The notes beneath the pieces are model-generated. The model did not search any database. It saw only the letters and a program-made list of their open reading frames with translations, and had not been told where the DNA came from. From Bdellovibrionales bacterium (GTDB lineage Bacteria > Bdellovibrionota > Bacteriovoracia > Bacteriovoracales > Bacteriovoracaceae): DNA of 7,556 nt. The translations under genes and the position numbers were made by a program. Of this stretch, positions 1-6,508 are shown in pieces; within the stretch, counting starts at the first letter, position 1, and each line of letters begins with the position of its first letter. The stretch spans positions 1-7,556 of the forward strand of contig SXUH01000436.1 in NCBI GenBank assembly GCA_005791855.1. The letters are read 5' to 3'.

Positions 1-16
1 AGACGTCCAAAGATGA

Positions 17-85
17 TCCGGAGGCCAAGTCCACTTCCACACCGATGACAGCTCGGTGCTAGCTGAGGTATCCTTCCTCCCATGA
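17..85 (+). other. Window edge; possible 3' end of an unrecognised upstream gene
   Basis: All three forward frames close early: stops lie at 14-16, 46-48 and 60-62. The most protein-like stretch is the frame read from 17, which contains HFHTDDSSVLAEV and ends at a TGA at 83-85 overlapping the next gene's ATG (ATGA). That frame has an in-frame TGA at 14-16, so it cannot simply continue a gene from the left unless there is a frameshift. No family can be recognised from so few residues. It could equally be non-coding. Confidence 0.15.
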
Positions 86-444
86 TCGAAGCTGCCTGCC
101 TCTGCGGAAACCTCAAACTCCAGATCGACGGGGAAGTCCCCGCGGCCCTCACTTCCTGCAACTGCACGTCCTGCCGGAGGTACGCGGGCCTCATGGCCTA
201 CTTCCACCCTTCGAAGGTGAGGGTCGTCGCCGGTGCCGGGTCGACCCACGAGTATTCCTGGGGCGACAAGCTCCTCGCCTTCGTCCGCTGCGGCGAGTGC
301 GGTTGCTTCAGCCACTGGAGAAGCCTGGATCCGGGCCAGCCGGATCGCCTGGGAGTGAACGCCCGGCTCTTCACCAACGTCGACATCGGGAAGGTCCGCA
401 TCCGCCGCTTCGACGGCGCCGAGACCTGGAAGTACCTCGACTAG
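82..444 (+). CDS. GFA/CENP-V family zinc protein
   Basis: A 120-residue protein of the glutathione-dependent formaldehyde-activating enzyme (GFA) / CENP-V domain family. These are small zinc-binding beta-folds; some members bind glutathione-type thiol adducts, but most are uncharacterised. All expected zinc ligands are visible. CxCG is at C6/C8 and CxxCG at C70/C73, together the structural zinc site by analogy with Gfa. CxCxxC is at C26/C28/C31, the second, catalytic-type site. The protein is a single short domain at the lower end of the family's size range, with no signal peptide, so it is likely cytoplasmic. The start is the first ATG, six residues before the CxCG motif, which is usual for the family. 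No good Shine-Dalgarno precedes it. It is followed by a terminator and seems monocistronic. The fold is confident; a true formaldehyde-related activity is not shown. Confidence 0.88.
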   Translation: MIEAACLCGNLKLQIDGEVPAALTSCNCTSCRRYAGLMAYFHPSKVRVVAGAGSTHEYSWGDKLLAFVRCGECGCFSHWRSLDPGQPDRLGVNARLFTNVDIGKVRIRRFDGAETWKYLD

Positions 445-468
445 GTACCCTAGATTCTCGGACGTCCC

Positions 469-502
469 AAAAAAAAATGCCCCAGGGAGGGGCACTTTTT
501 TT
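469..502. terminator. Bidirectional intrinsic terminator
   Basis: A 6-bp GC-rich stem (TGCCCC at 478-483, GGGGCA at 489-494, loop AGGGA) has nine A residues before it (469-477) and seven T residues after it (496-502). It can therefore end transcription from both sides. It lies between the GFA gene (+, stop at 442-444) and the converging secreted-protein gene (-, stop at 528-530), and plausibly serves both. Confidence 0.85.
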
Positions 503-527
503 ACAGGGAATGTAGATCCGGTTAGCC

Positions 528-926
528 TTACAGGCACTCTCCGGCCGAGCTGTTGTTCAAGACGATCTGGGAGAGGTTCGTCCCGTTGTAGGCCTTGAAG
601 ACGAACAGTCTGAAGTTCGAGAAGTCACTCACCACCTGGTAGACCTCCATCTCCTTGACCTGCCGCAGATCACTCACGGTGCTGAGGCCTCCGACGTAGG
701 AAGCGATCTCCGAAATCACTTCCGGCTGCGAGACGGTGAGTCCGGTCGCGGGCAGACTGTGCCCGTCGAGGGTGATGATGGCGGCGTCTCTGTGCTTCTT
801 CACGGACACTTCGAATTTCTGGATGCCCTCGTCCGTCCGGCCCTTGAAGGAGCAAGAAGCGAGGATCTCCTGTGCGTAGTTGTTCAGACTGAAGAGCATG
901 AGGAATAAGCAGAAGAAGGTTTTCAT
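528..926 (-). CDS. Small secreted protein of unknown function
   Basis: A 132-residue protein that I do not recognise. Residues 1-19 form a typical Sec signal peptide: K2, then the hydrophobic run FFCLFLMLF, with likely cleavage after NNYAQ or just before. The mature part of about 113 residues is polar, with alternating hydrophobic and charged stretches suggesting a small beta-rich fold. It contains two cysteines, C25 close to the mature N-terminus and C131 one residue before the end. They could form a disulfide tying the ends together in the periplasm. There is no lipobox, so a lipoprotein is unlikely. The start is supported by AAAGGAG at 931-937, four bases before the ATG. A promoter candidate lies at 963-991. 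It converges on the GFA gene with a shared terminator and is divergent from the M23 gene. Confidence 0.75.
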   Translation of the reverse strand: MKTFFCLFLMLFSLNNYAQEILASCSFKGRTDEGIQKFEVSVKKHRDAAIITLDGHSLPATGLTVSQPEVISEIASYVGGLSTVSDLRQVKEMEVYQVVSDFSNFRLFVFKAYNGTNLSQIVLNNSSAGECL

Positions 927-962
927 GAAACTCCTTTAGGTATAAGTAGTGAGGTTTTAAAC

Positions 963-991
963 CATATAACTCAGTGCATAAAACACTTCAA
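963..991 (-). promoter_or_regulatory. Candidate sigma-70-type promoter for the secreted-protein gene
   Basis: On the minus strand TTGAAG (986-991) and TATATG (963-968) are separated by exactly 17 bases (969-985), close to the TTGACA/TATAAT consensus. It sits in the AT-rich gap between the divergent genes. It would give a leader of roughly 30 bases that includes the AAAGGAG ribosome site. This is a sequence match only; in AT-rich DNA such matches occur by chance. Confidence 0.4.
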
Positions 992-1061
992 GCTAAATGT
1001 AAATTATTCAATATCCCGGGAAGTACTTGTGTGATTATTAAATTTTCTTCAGAACTAAGAC

Positions 1062-2111
1062 ATGCCGATTACCGAAGATAGCAGTGTTCAAATTAAGATT
1101 TCCCCGAGTGAAGTTCTGATCCAGCAGGACCGGGGAAGCCAGTACGTCCATTTTGACTTCGCACTTCGGAACACTTCGAAGCGCGGCCTTAAGCTCCGCC
1201 GAATAGAAGTGTCGGTCTACGATTCCGGCGACCGAATCCTCTGCGTCCGCCGGGTCGACGGGAACGGAACGACCAGAACGTCGATCGCCACAACCGGAGT
1301 CACCGAGCTGGCCCCGGAGGGCCCGGCCGCCACCGTCTTCAATCCCTTCTATGAATTCAGCCGAGACCTGCCGGTCGCTCGCATGGACTACCGCTTCGAC
1401 TTCTGCGACGAGGAGGCCAGGTCCTACTCCGGATCCATCACCGTCCGGCCAGTGGTTTTCCTTCCCCGAACCGTGCTCCGGCTCCCCGTTCGAGGGAGCC
1501 ACCTCGTCGACGACGGCAACGACTTCTATTCCCACCACCGCCGGCTCGACCTGAATGATCCCCTCATCTGCGACGGGCTCGGGATCCGCGGCAACTTCAG
1601 TCGGTACGCGTATGATTTCGTCGCGGTGGACGACGCCGGGAAACCGTTCCGTGGAACCGGGGAGGAGAAGGAAGACTGGTTCGGGTACGGTGAGGCCGTG
1701 TTCGCTCCCGCTGACGGAAAGGTCGTCGTCGCCGTTCGTTCACACCCGGAAGCTCGCGATCCCATCCTGCAGGCCCTGGAGCGCCACGACGCCTCTTTGC
1801 TCGCCGGAAACCACGTCATCATTGATCACGAGAACGGTGAGTTCAGCCTCCTCGGGCATCTGCTCGGGGAAACGGTCTCGGTGAAGCCCGGCGACCGCGT
1901 GCGGGCCGGTCAGGTCATCGGGAAGCTCGGGCTCTCGGGATCAACGGGACACCCGCATCTGCACTACGAACTTCGCACAGGGACCGATTTCAGAACGGCC
2001 GAAGGGCTCCCTTCTTACTTCAGCGAGTTCGATCGAATCCTCGGCGACAGTCGGACTCGGGTTCGCACTGGAACTTTCAACACGGGCGATTTCATCATTC
2101 GCGCCGACTGA
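1062..2111 (+). CDS. M23 (LytM-like) metallopeptidase family protein, no signal peptide
   Basis: A 349-residue protein. Residues about 25-130 look like a beta-sandwich domain (VHFDFALRNTS, IEVSVYDSG). Residues about 155-305 are an M23/LytM peptidase fold, normally a zinc endopeptidase cutting peptidoglycan cross-bridges. Visible motifs are YAYDF (D185), FAPADGKVV (214-222), GNHVIIDH (249-256), LLGHL (H266), VKPGDRVRAGQVIGKLG (274-290) and HPHLHYEL with the HxH pair H299/H301. The usual HxxxD first ligand is absent: position D185-4 is R181. An upstream SHH (H158/H159) may supply that histidine, as I recall for a subgroup with an RYAxDF sequence. An in-frame TAA lies one codon upstream of the ATG (1056-1058), so no N-terminal signal was missed. 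No clear Shine-Dalgarno is present. The protein therefore appears cytoplasmic unless exported otherwise, which is odd for M23. It is divergent from the secreted-protein gene and converges on the antiporter gene. Fold confident; activity uncertain. Confidence 0.85.
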   Translation: MPITEDSSVQIKISPSEVLIQQDRGSQYVHFDFALRNTSKRGLKLRRIEVSVYDSGDRILCVRRVDGNGTTRTSIATTGVTELAPEGPAATVFNPFYEFSRDLPVARMDYRFDFCDEEARSYSGSITVRPVVFLPRTVLRLPVRGSHLVDDGNDFYSHHRRLDLNDPLICDGLGIRGNFSRYAYDFVAVDDAGKPFRGTGEEKEDWFGYGEAVFAPADGKVVVAVRSHPEARDPILQALERHDASLLAGNHVIIDHENGEFSLLGHLLGETVSVKPGDRVRAGQVIGKLGLSGSTGHPHLHYELRTGTDFRTAEGLPSYFSEFDRILGDSRTRVRTGTFNTGDFIIRAD

Positions 2112-2199
2112 CCTAGGTCGAAGGCGAAACCCGCAGCGCCGGACTTGGATCTTCTCTTCCGATTTCTTCGAACGTCCAAGAAACACCACGCCACCTTCC

Positions 2200-4422
2200 C
2201 TAGAGGTTCAAACTCATCCGCTCCAGCATCGAGTTCTCGCCGACCACCCACAGGATGTCGTTCACCAGGATCGTCTCGTCCGTGTCCGGGTTCATGATCC
2301 GCTCGGCCCCGCGTTCGATCCCCACCACCATGACGTGGTAGCGCTCCCGGAGCCCCGACTGGCGGATGGTCTGCCCCACGAGCGCGGAGGTCTCCGTCGT
2401 CTGGACCTGCTTCAACCGGTAGTTACTGTGGACGGGGAACTTCGGCTCCGAGTGGTGCGGGGTCTCGAGCTCCGCCCGCGCCGGGACGAGCTGCTCGTCC
2501 GTCCCCAGCGTCACGAGGAGGTCCCGCGGGAGGATGAGGTCCTGGGGGTGGGGCGCGATGATGGTCTTCATGCCTCTGACGATGGCGACGATGTTGATCC
2601 CGAAGCGGTTCCGAAGCCCCGCTTCCTGCAGGGTCTTGTTCACCAGGACGGAGTTGGGGTGCACGTCGATGTTCACCAGGTGCGAGTCCCAGGGGGCGAG
2701 GCTCTTGAACGAGTTCTCCTTGGCTTCGCTGGCCTCCTTCTTCTTGAAGGTGTCGAGGAAGGTGGTCTCGAACCACTTGTAGTACGACTCGAGGGTCCGG
2801 TAGAGGGTGAAGTAGCTGCTCAGGATCACCACCGAGGTCACCGGGAGGATCAGCCGCAGCGGGAAGTACTTCGAGCTCAGGATCGCGATCCAGACGGACG
2901 TGAGGATCGGGAAGGACAGCACGATCAGCGCCTTCAGGAGGTTCCGCTCCTGGCGGATGCGCAGGTAGTCCTTCCGGGAGGTGAAGATCATCGCCCAGAT
3001 GAACGGCGAGGAGATGAGGAAGGTGATCACCCAGGTCAAGAGCCGCGTCCAGTTGCTCACGTCCTCGAAGGCGAAGTTGATCCGGGGGGCGATGCTCTTC
3101 AACCCAAAGTTGAAGATCAGGGTCACGATGATGCCGTTCAGGACCCACTTGAAGACCAGGACGTAGAGGTCCTTGTTCTTCCCCGCCCCGGACTTGCGGC
3201 GCTCGCACCAGTGGGAGTAGCGCTCGAGCGACAGCCGCAGGTCCGCCGGCAGGAGGTCCTCGAGCTTCCCCGCCACGGGGAGGGAGTGCTTGATGAGGTA
3301 GGGGGTCGCGAACGTCGTCACCAGGGAGACGGCCACGATGATCGGGTAGAGTTCCGAGCTGATGGCCTCGAGGCTGATCCCGAGGGTCGCGATGATGAAG
3401 GAGAACTCTCCGATCTGCGCCTTCCCCATGCCGACCTGGACCGAGTTCTTAAAGGTCTGGCCCGTGGCGAGCGCGCCGGCGGCGGTGCTGAAGATCTTCC
3501 CGACGATGGTGATCAGGCTCAGGAGGAGGATCACGCCCTTGGAGTCCCACATGATCTTCGGATCGATGAGCATCCCGATGGAGACGAAGAAGATCGCGCC
3601 GAAGAGGTCGCGCAGCGGGTTCATGAGGGTTTCGATCCGGTGGATGATCACCGTCTCGGCGAGGATGGACCCCATGATGAACGCGCCCAGGGCCGCCGAG
3701 TAGCCGAAGTAGGAGGCGGCCACCACCAGCGAGAGGCACAGGCCGCTGGAGACGAGGGTCAGCATCTCGTTGTTCTCGTTCCTCCCGACGTAGGTCACGA
3801 GCCGCGGGACGATGAAGTACCCGACGAGGAACCAGCCCCCGACCACCAGCCCCAGGTTCCCCGCCGCGGCCGCGAGGGAGAGGAAGGAAAACGAGTTCGT
3901 GGTCGCGATGGTGGTGAGGGCCACGAGCAGGAGGATCGCGAACAGGTCCTCCACGATCAGGACGCCGAAGATGAGGCTCGCGAAGCGGTGGTGCTTGAGC
4001 TTCAGTTCCTCCAGGGCCTTGATCACGATGGTGGTGGAGGAGATGGAGAGCATGGCCCCGAGGAAGATGCTGTCCATGGCCGACCAGCCGAGGAGCCTCC
4101 CGACCCCGTAGCCCACCACGAGGAAGAAGATCACTTGCACGCCCGCGGCGACGGTGGAGGTGACCCCCACGCTCGAGAGCTTGCGGAAGCTGAACTCCAG
4201 CCCCAGGGTGAACATGAGGAAGATCACGCCGAGCTCGGCGATGGTGTGGATGGTGGGGATGTCGGTGATGAGGGTGATCGGGGGCGTGAAGGGGCCGACG
4301 ATGACCCCCGCCAGGATGTACCCGAGCACCACCGGCTGGTGGATCTTGTGGAAGATGAAGCTCATCAGCCCCGCGACGGCGATGATGATGGCGAGGTCGA
4401 CGATCAGGGGATCAAGATGCAT
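2200..4422 (-). CDS. CPA2-family cation:proton antiporter with C-terminal TrkA_C domains (KefB-like)
   Basis: A 740-residue inner-membrane antiporter exchanging K+ or Na+ for H+. Residues about 10-376 are the Na+/H+ exchanger domain. Marks are GYILAGVIVGP (34-44), GVLIVEDLFAI (153-163, with the E158-D159 pair at the ion site) and GKAQIGEFSF (333-342). Then comes an additional membrane region with about four hydrophobic segments (near 420-441, 458-479, 494-515, 522-541), separated by K/R-rich loops. Two RCK_C/TrkA_C-like ligand-binding domains follow (about 575-647 and 665-738). No RCK_N nucleotide-binding domain with GxGxxG is present, unlike KefB/KefC of E. coli. I chose the ATG at 4422 over the one at 4449 because AAGGG lies six bases upstream and the N-terminus then starts directly at the first helix. 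Its first 11 bases overlap the end of the DUF72 gene, so translation is probably coupled. Codons are very strongly C/G-ending. No terminator with a T-run was seen after its stop. Confidence 0.9.
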   Translation of the reverse strand: MHLDPLIVDLAIIIAVAGLMSFIFHKIHQPVVLGYILAGVIVGPFTPPITLITDIPTIHTIAELGVIFLMFTLGLEFSFRKLSSVGVTSTVAAGVQVIFFLVVGYGVGRLLGWSAMDSIFLGAMLSISSTTIVIKALEELKLKHHRFASLIFGVLIVEDLFAILLLVALTTIATTNSFSFLSLAAAAGNLGLVVGGWFLVGYFIVPRLVTYVGRNENNEMLTLVSSGLCLSLVVAASYFGYSAALGAFIMGSILAETVIIHRIETLMNPLRDLFGAIFFVSIGMLIDPKIMWDSKGVILLLSLITIVGKIFSTAAGALATGQTFKNSVQVGMGKAQIGEFSFIIATLGISLEAISSELYPIIVAVSLVTTFATPYLIKHSLPVAGKLEDLLPADLRLSLERYSHWCERRKSGAGKNKDLYVLVFKWVLNGIIVTLIFNFGLKSIAPRINFAFEDVSNWTRLLTWVITFLISSPFIWAMIFTSRKDYLRIRQERNLLKALIVLSFPILTSVWIAILSSKYFPLRLILPVTSVVILSSYFTLYRTLESYYKWFETTFLDTFKKKEASEAKENSFKSLAPWDSHLVNIDVHPNSVLVNKTLQEAGLRNRFGINIVAIVRGMKTIIAPHPQDLILPRDLLVTLGTDEQLVPARAELETPHHSEPKFPVHSNYRLKQVQTTETSALVGQTIRQSGLRERYHVMVVGIERGAERIMNPDTDETILVNDILWVVGENSMLERMSLNL

Positions 4423-5137
4423 GGGCGCCCTTAGTTCCGTGAAAGGCATCGGTTAAGCTCAGAGCGTTCTCTGTTGCGTAGCCGAATGTCGTGTTATCAA
4501 ATATACACCAGGGCCTCTCATGACTGCGCATGTCGTTCATCAGATTTTGCAAATACTCGGGAGTGTAGGCACTCTTATATATAAGAGGAGATCCGTGCAG
4601 CCGGAAATAGCTGAGTCCGTTGATCGCTTGTCCCTGGCATTTCTCCGGATCCGCGATGACCTTCGAGATCTGGTACTTCTCCCAGAGTCTGCGGGATTCC
4701 TCGGAGAACCATCCCTGGTTCCTCGGCTCGATCACGATGGGCACGGAGATCTTCTCCCGGAGGAGCCGGTAGAAGCGCTCCATGAGCTTCCGGTCAAACA
4801 GCTGCTTCGGCGGCAGCTGCACCAGAAGCACGCCGAGCTTCTCTCCCAGGTGGAGGATGTTCTCGAGCGACCCGAGGAGCTCTCCCTCATCTGGTTTCAA
4901 CCCGCATTCATGGGTGAACGCCTTGGCGAGCTTCACGCTGAAGCGGAAATTCTCCGGCGTCTCCTGCGCCCAGCGGGCGTAGGTCTTGGCCTGGTGCTCG
5001 CGGTAAAAGGATGAGTTGAGCTCCACCGCATTCAATACCTGAGAGTACCGCGCGAGGTGGCTGCCTTCCGGGCCAAAGCCCCCCGCCGCGTTCTTAGGAA
5101 TCGTCCAGGCCGCCGTGCCGATGTAAGGAGTCTCCAT
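4412..5137 (-). CDS. DUF72 (YecE-like) family protein
   Basis: A 241-residue soluble protein of the DUF72 family, a TIM-barrel-like fold with no firmly established biochemical role. Family landmarks run the whole length: YIGTAAWTIP (5-14), VELNSSFYR (38-46), FRFSVKLAK (64-72), LLVQLPP (104-110), VIEPRNQGWF (135-144), YFRLHGS (177-183) and IFDNTTFGYATENA (212-225). The length matches the family. An ATG at 5182 would give 15 further residues (a hydrophobic MGRLLCHLFIYVV stretch), but that region lies inside the porin coding sequence. The ATG at 5137 starts exactly where the family normally does. It is two bases after the porin stop (TGATTATG) with no Shine-Dalgarno, which suggests re-initiation by ribosomes finishing the porin. 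The antiporter gene overlaps its end by 11 bases. Codon use near the 3' end (about 4440-4660) is clearly less GC-biased than in the middle. Confidence 0.9.
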   Translation of the reverse strand: METPYIGTAAWTIPKNAAGGFGPEGSHLARYSQVLNAVELNSSFYREHQAKTYARWAQETPENFRFSVKLAKAFTHECGLKPDEGELLGSLENILHLGEKLGVLLVQLPPKQLFDRKLMERFYRLLREKISVPIVIEPRNQGWFSEESRRLWEKYQISKVIADPEKCQGQAINGLSYFRLHGSPLIYKSAYTPEYLQNLMNDMRSHERPWCIFDNTTFGYATENALSLTDAFHGTKGAHAS

Positions 5138-5139
5138 AA

Positions 5140-6207
5140 TCAAAACCACATAGATAAAGAGGTGACAAAGAAGCCGTCCCATTTATTATGTTCTGTTTTG
5201 GATGAAGGATAAATCCTATCTTTTGAATAAAATCCACGGAGTTCATTTCGCCACAGGGCGCGAGCGCCCAGCGCCTGATCAAAATTAAACGAAGCTCCAA
5301 GAACCTGAAAGCCCTTCTTCGTGGAAGTAACCACATTAGCTCCATGCCGATCATTGTAATACTCTCCCCGGAAGGCCACGGAGTGCGTTTCCGTCAAAAC
5401 TCTCCTTAGTGTAACCGCTAGCGCTCCCCAACCATCCACGCCGGACTTCTCTTGCTGGGCCTGGTGTCCGAAGTCCGCACTGAGGAGGGTGTGCCAGTGC
5501 TGGTGCCCGGTCCACTTCAGGATGAAATCGTGGTAGGCCCGGAACCTCGGTTTTTCTGAGACGACCTCTTCGTCCCCGAAGAAGTTGTTGTAGAAGAAGG
5601 TCAGGGAGCTGGTGAGGGCCTTCTGGTAGTGAAGTCCCACCGCCTTCCCCCGGTTATTCTCCGACACGTTCTGCCAACCATTCATCAGGTGGAGTTCGAG
5701 CTTCTGGTTCTCGTCTATTATATGTGAGATTTTTACCCCGGCCGAGTAGTAGGGGACGTAGTCGAGCATCAGCGCCCGGGTGTAGGTCCAGTTATCCTTT
5801 GAAATCCAGGACTCGGCCCCGATGTGACCCAGGTAGATCCCGCCGTCGACCCAGGTCCGTTCTCCCGCCCTCATCCCCACCCGGGCTTCCTGAACGTACC
5901 GAGTCCACTCTTCGGGTTCGTAGGAGGTGTTCCGCCAGACCGAGGTCCCATCCTGGAGGGCCAGCCGCGAGCGAAACTTCTCCAGCTCCACCGCACCCTC
6001 CACGTACCCGAGGTTGAGCCGAGGTTGGTTCTGCCTTACTGCCTGGGTGGTAAACTCCCGTCTATTATCTGTGGGGTGGTTGAAGTCGTGGGAATAGTAG
6101 GTATCAACGAAGCCACCGACCTTCACGGGCGAAGCTTGCAAATTTCCAACGAGGACTAACCCAAGAAATCTAAAGGTAGCCTTGAGCTTTAGCGATCGGA
6201 CGTTCAA
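5140..6207 (-). CDS. OmpL-like outer-membrane beta-barrel porin (Bbp2-type), TTG start
   Basis: A 355-residue outer-membrane protein resembling the putative beta-barrel porin-2 (OmpL-like) family. An N-terminal signal peptide is visible: a basic region up to R13, the hydrophobic FLGLVLVG, and probable cleavage after LQA (about residue 25). The mature protein opens with GGFVDTYYSHDFNHP, typical of the family's first strand. It carries GHIGAESWISKDNWTYTRA (127-145) and LMNGWQNVSENN (174-185), which match the family's conserved middle. It is rich in alternating aromatic strands and ends in SMWF, the terminal phenylalanine expected for BAM-assembled barrels. The start is TTG (caa at 6205-6207). 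There is no in-frame ATG upstream to about 6290, and the TTG gives a complete signal peptide. A weak AGG lies about ten bases upstream. It is the first gene of a tight unit with DUF72 and the antiporter. Substrate unknown. Confidence 0.85.
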   Translation of the reverse strand: MNVRSLKLKATFRFLGLVLVGNLQASPVKVGGFVDTYYSHDFNHPTDNRREFTTQAVRQNQPRLNLGYVEGAVELEKFRSRLALQDGTSVWRNTSYEPEEWTRYVQEARVGMRAGERTWVDGGIYLGHIGAESWISKDNWTYTRALMLDYVPYYSAGVKISHIIDENQKLELHLMNGWQNVSENNRGKAVGLHYQKALTSSLTFFYNNFFGDEEVVSEKPRFRAYHDFILKWTGHQHWHTLLSADFGHQAQQEKSGVDGWGALAVTLRRVLTETHSVAFRGEYYNDRHGANVVTSTKKGFQVLGASFNFDQALGARALWRNELRGFYSKDRIYPSSKTEHNKWDGFFVTSLSMWF

Positions 6208-6508
6208 AAAGTTTCTACCTATACCTTTGTGTAAGAGTCGGGGACTGCGTGATTTATACTCTGATTTGAATATATGAGGGTCAAGGAAATTTTGAGTGAC
6301 AAGCGAAGTCAGTTTGCGCTCCTCTTTCCTAAGTCACCAAAATTATTTTTCCCACTTGCGAATTTTTTTATCTTACCGACCTACTTGTGCCGAAATAAAT
6401 TTCCAAGTTTGCCTATCACGCTCGCTGTGTAAAACTAGTACCAAGTTCTTAAGGCGAACTTAAGTTTCCCTGGAAAGGAAACATCAAAACAATTAAGAGG
6501 GATCAACA
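6208..6508. other. Divergent intergenic region between porin and protease genes
   Basis: A 301-base AT-rich gap that must hold the start signals for both the porin unit (-) and the protease unit (+). On the minus strand a TTGACC (6279-6284) and a TATAAA (6253-6258) are visible, but 20 bases apart, longer than the usual 17, so this is only a weak promoter candidate. On the plus strand no convincing -35/-10 pair was found; TAAAAC near 6430 is a poor -10. Two small hairpins occupy 6443-6482. No ORF, RNA gene or repeat is recognisable in 6285-6440. Confidence 0.5.
6443..6482 (+). promoter_or_regulatory. Two tandem short hairpins in the protease gene leader
   Basis: AAGTTC (6443-6448) pairs with GAACTT (6456-6461) across a 7-base loop. 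Immediately after, GTTTCC (6464-6469) pairs with GGAAAC (6477-6482), also across a 7-base loop. Both have perfect 6-bp stems and sit just before the ribosome site AAGAGG (6495-6500) of the protease gene. If transcribed they could stabilise the mRNA 5' end or influence translation. If not, the first could be an operator for a dimeric regulator. No T-run follows, so they are not terminators. Confidence 0.4.

Noticed and set aside
1..81. Minus-strand frame open through the whole left edge
   Set aside because: Too short, with no start codon in the window and no recognisable sequence. It would also run head-on against the GFA gene with no space for its own promoter.
1038..1538. A 166-codon open frame on the - strand over the start of the M23 gene
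   Set aside because: The product is repetitive in V, G, D and E without a recognisable fold, and overlaps a well-supported gene.
2144..2180. Inverted repeat CTTGGA / TCCAAG between the converging M23 and antiporter genes as a terminator
   Set aside because: Only 6 bp with a 25-base loop and no T-run on either strand. It is too weak to call.
2335..4434. A 699-codon open frame on the + strand, antisense to the antiporter
   Set aside because: Its product is a low-complexity run of D, E, G, R, H and V with no domain. It is open only because the antiporter gene uses almost exclusively C/G-ending codons, which removes stops on the other strand. The antiporter reading has full domain support.
4423..4449. 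Longer N-terminus for the antiporter from the ATG at 4449
   Set aside because: There is no ribosome site before it and the extra nine residues (MPFTELRAP) are not typical of the family. The ATG at 4422 has AAGGG six bases upstream.
4520..5014. A 164-codon open frame on the + strand, antisense to DUF72
   Set aside because: It is a shadow of the DUF72 gene, which carries family motifs along its whole length. No start signal or domain is seen in the antisense product.
5138..5182. Hydrophobic 15-residue extension of the DUF72 protein, which could be read as a membrane anchor or signal
   Set aside because: It lies entirely inside the end of the porin coding sequence and has no ribosome site. The family start coincides with the ATG at 5137.
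6253..6284. TTGACC / TATAAA promoter for the porin unit on the minus strand
   Set aside because: The spacer is 20 bases, outside the normal range, so it is only mentioned in the intergenic entry.
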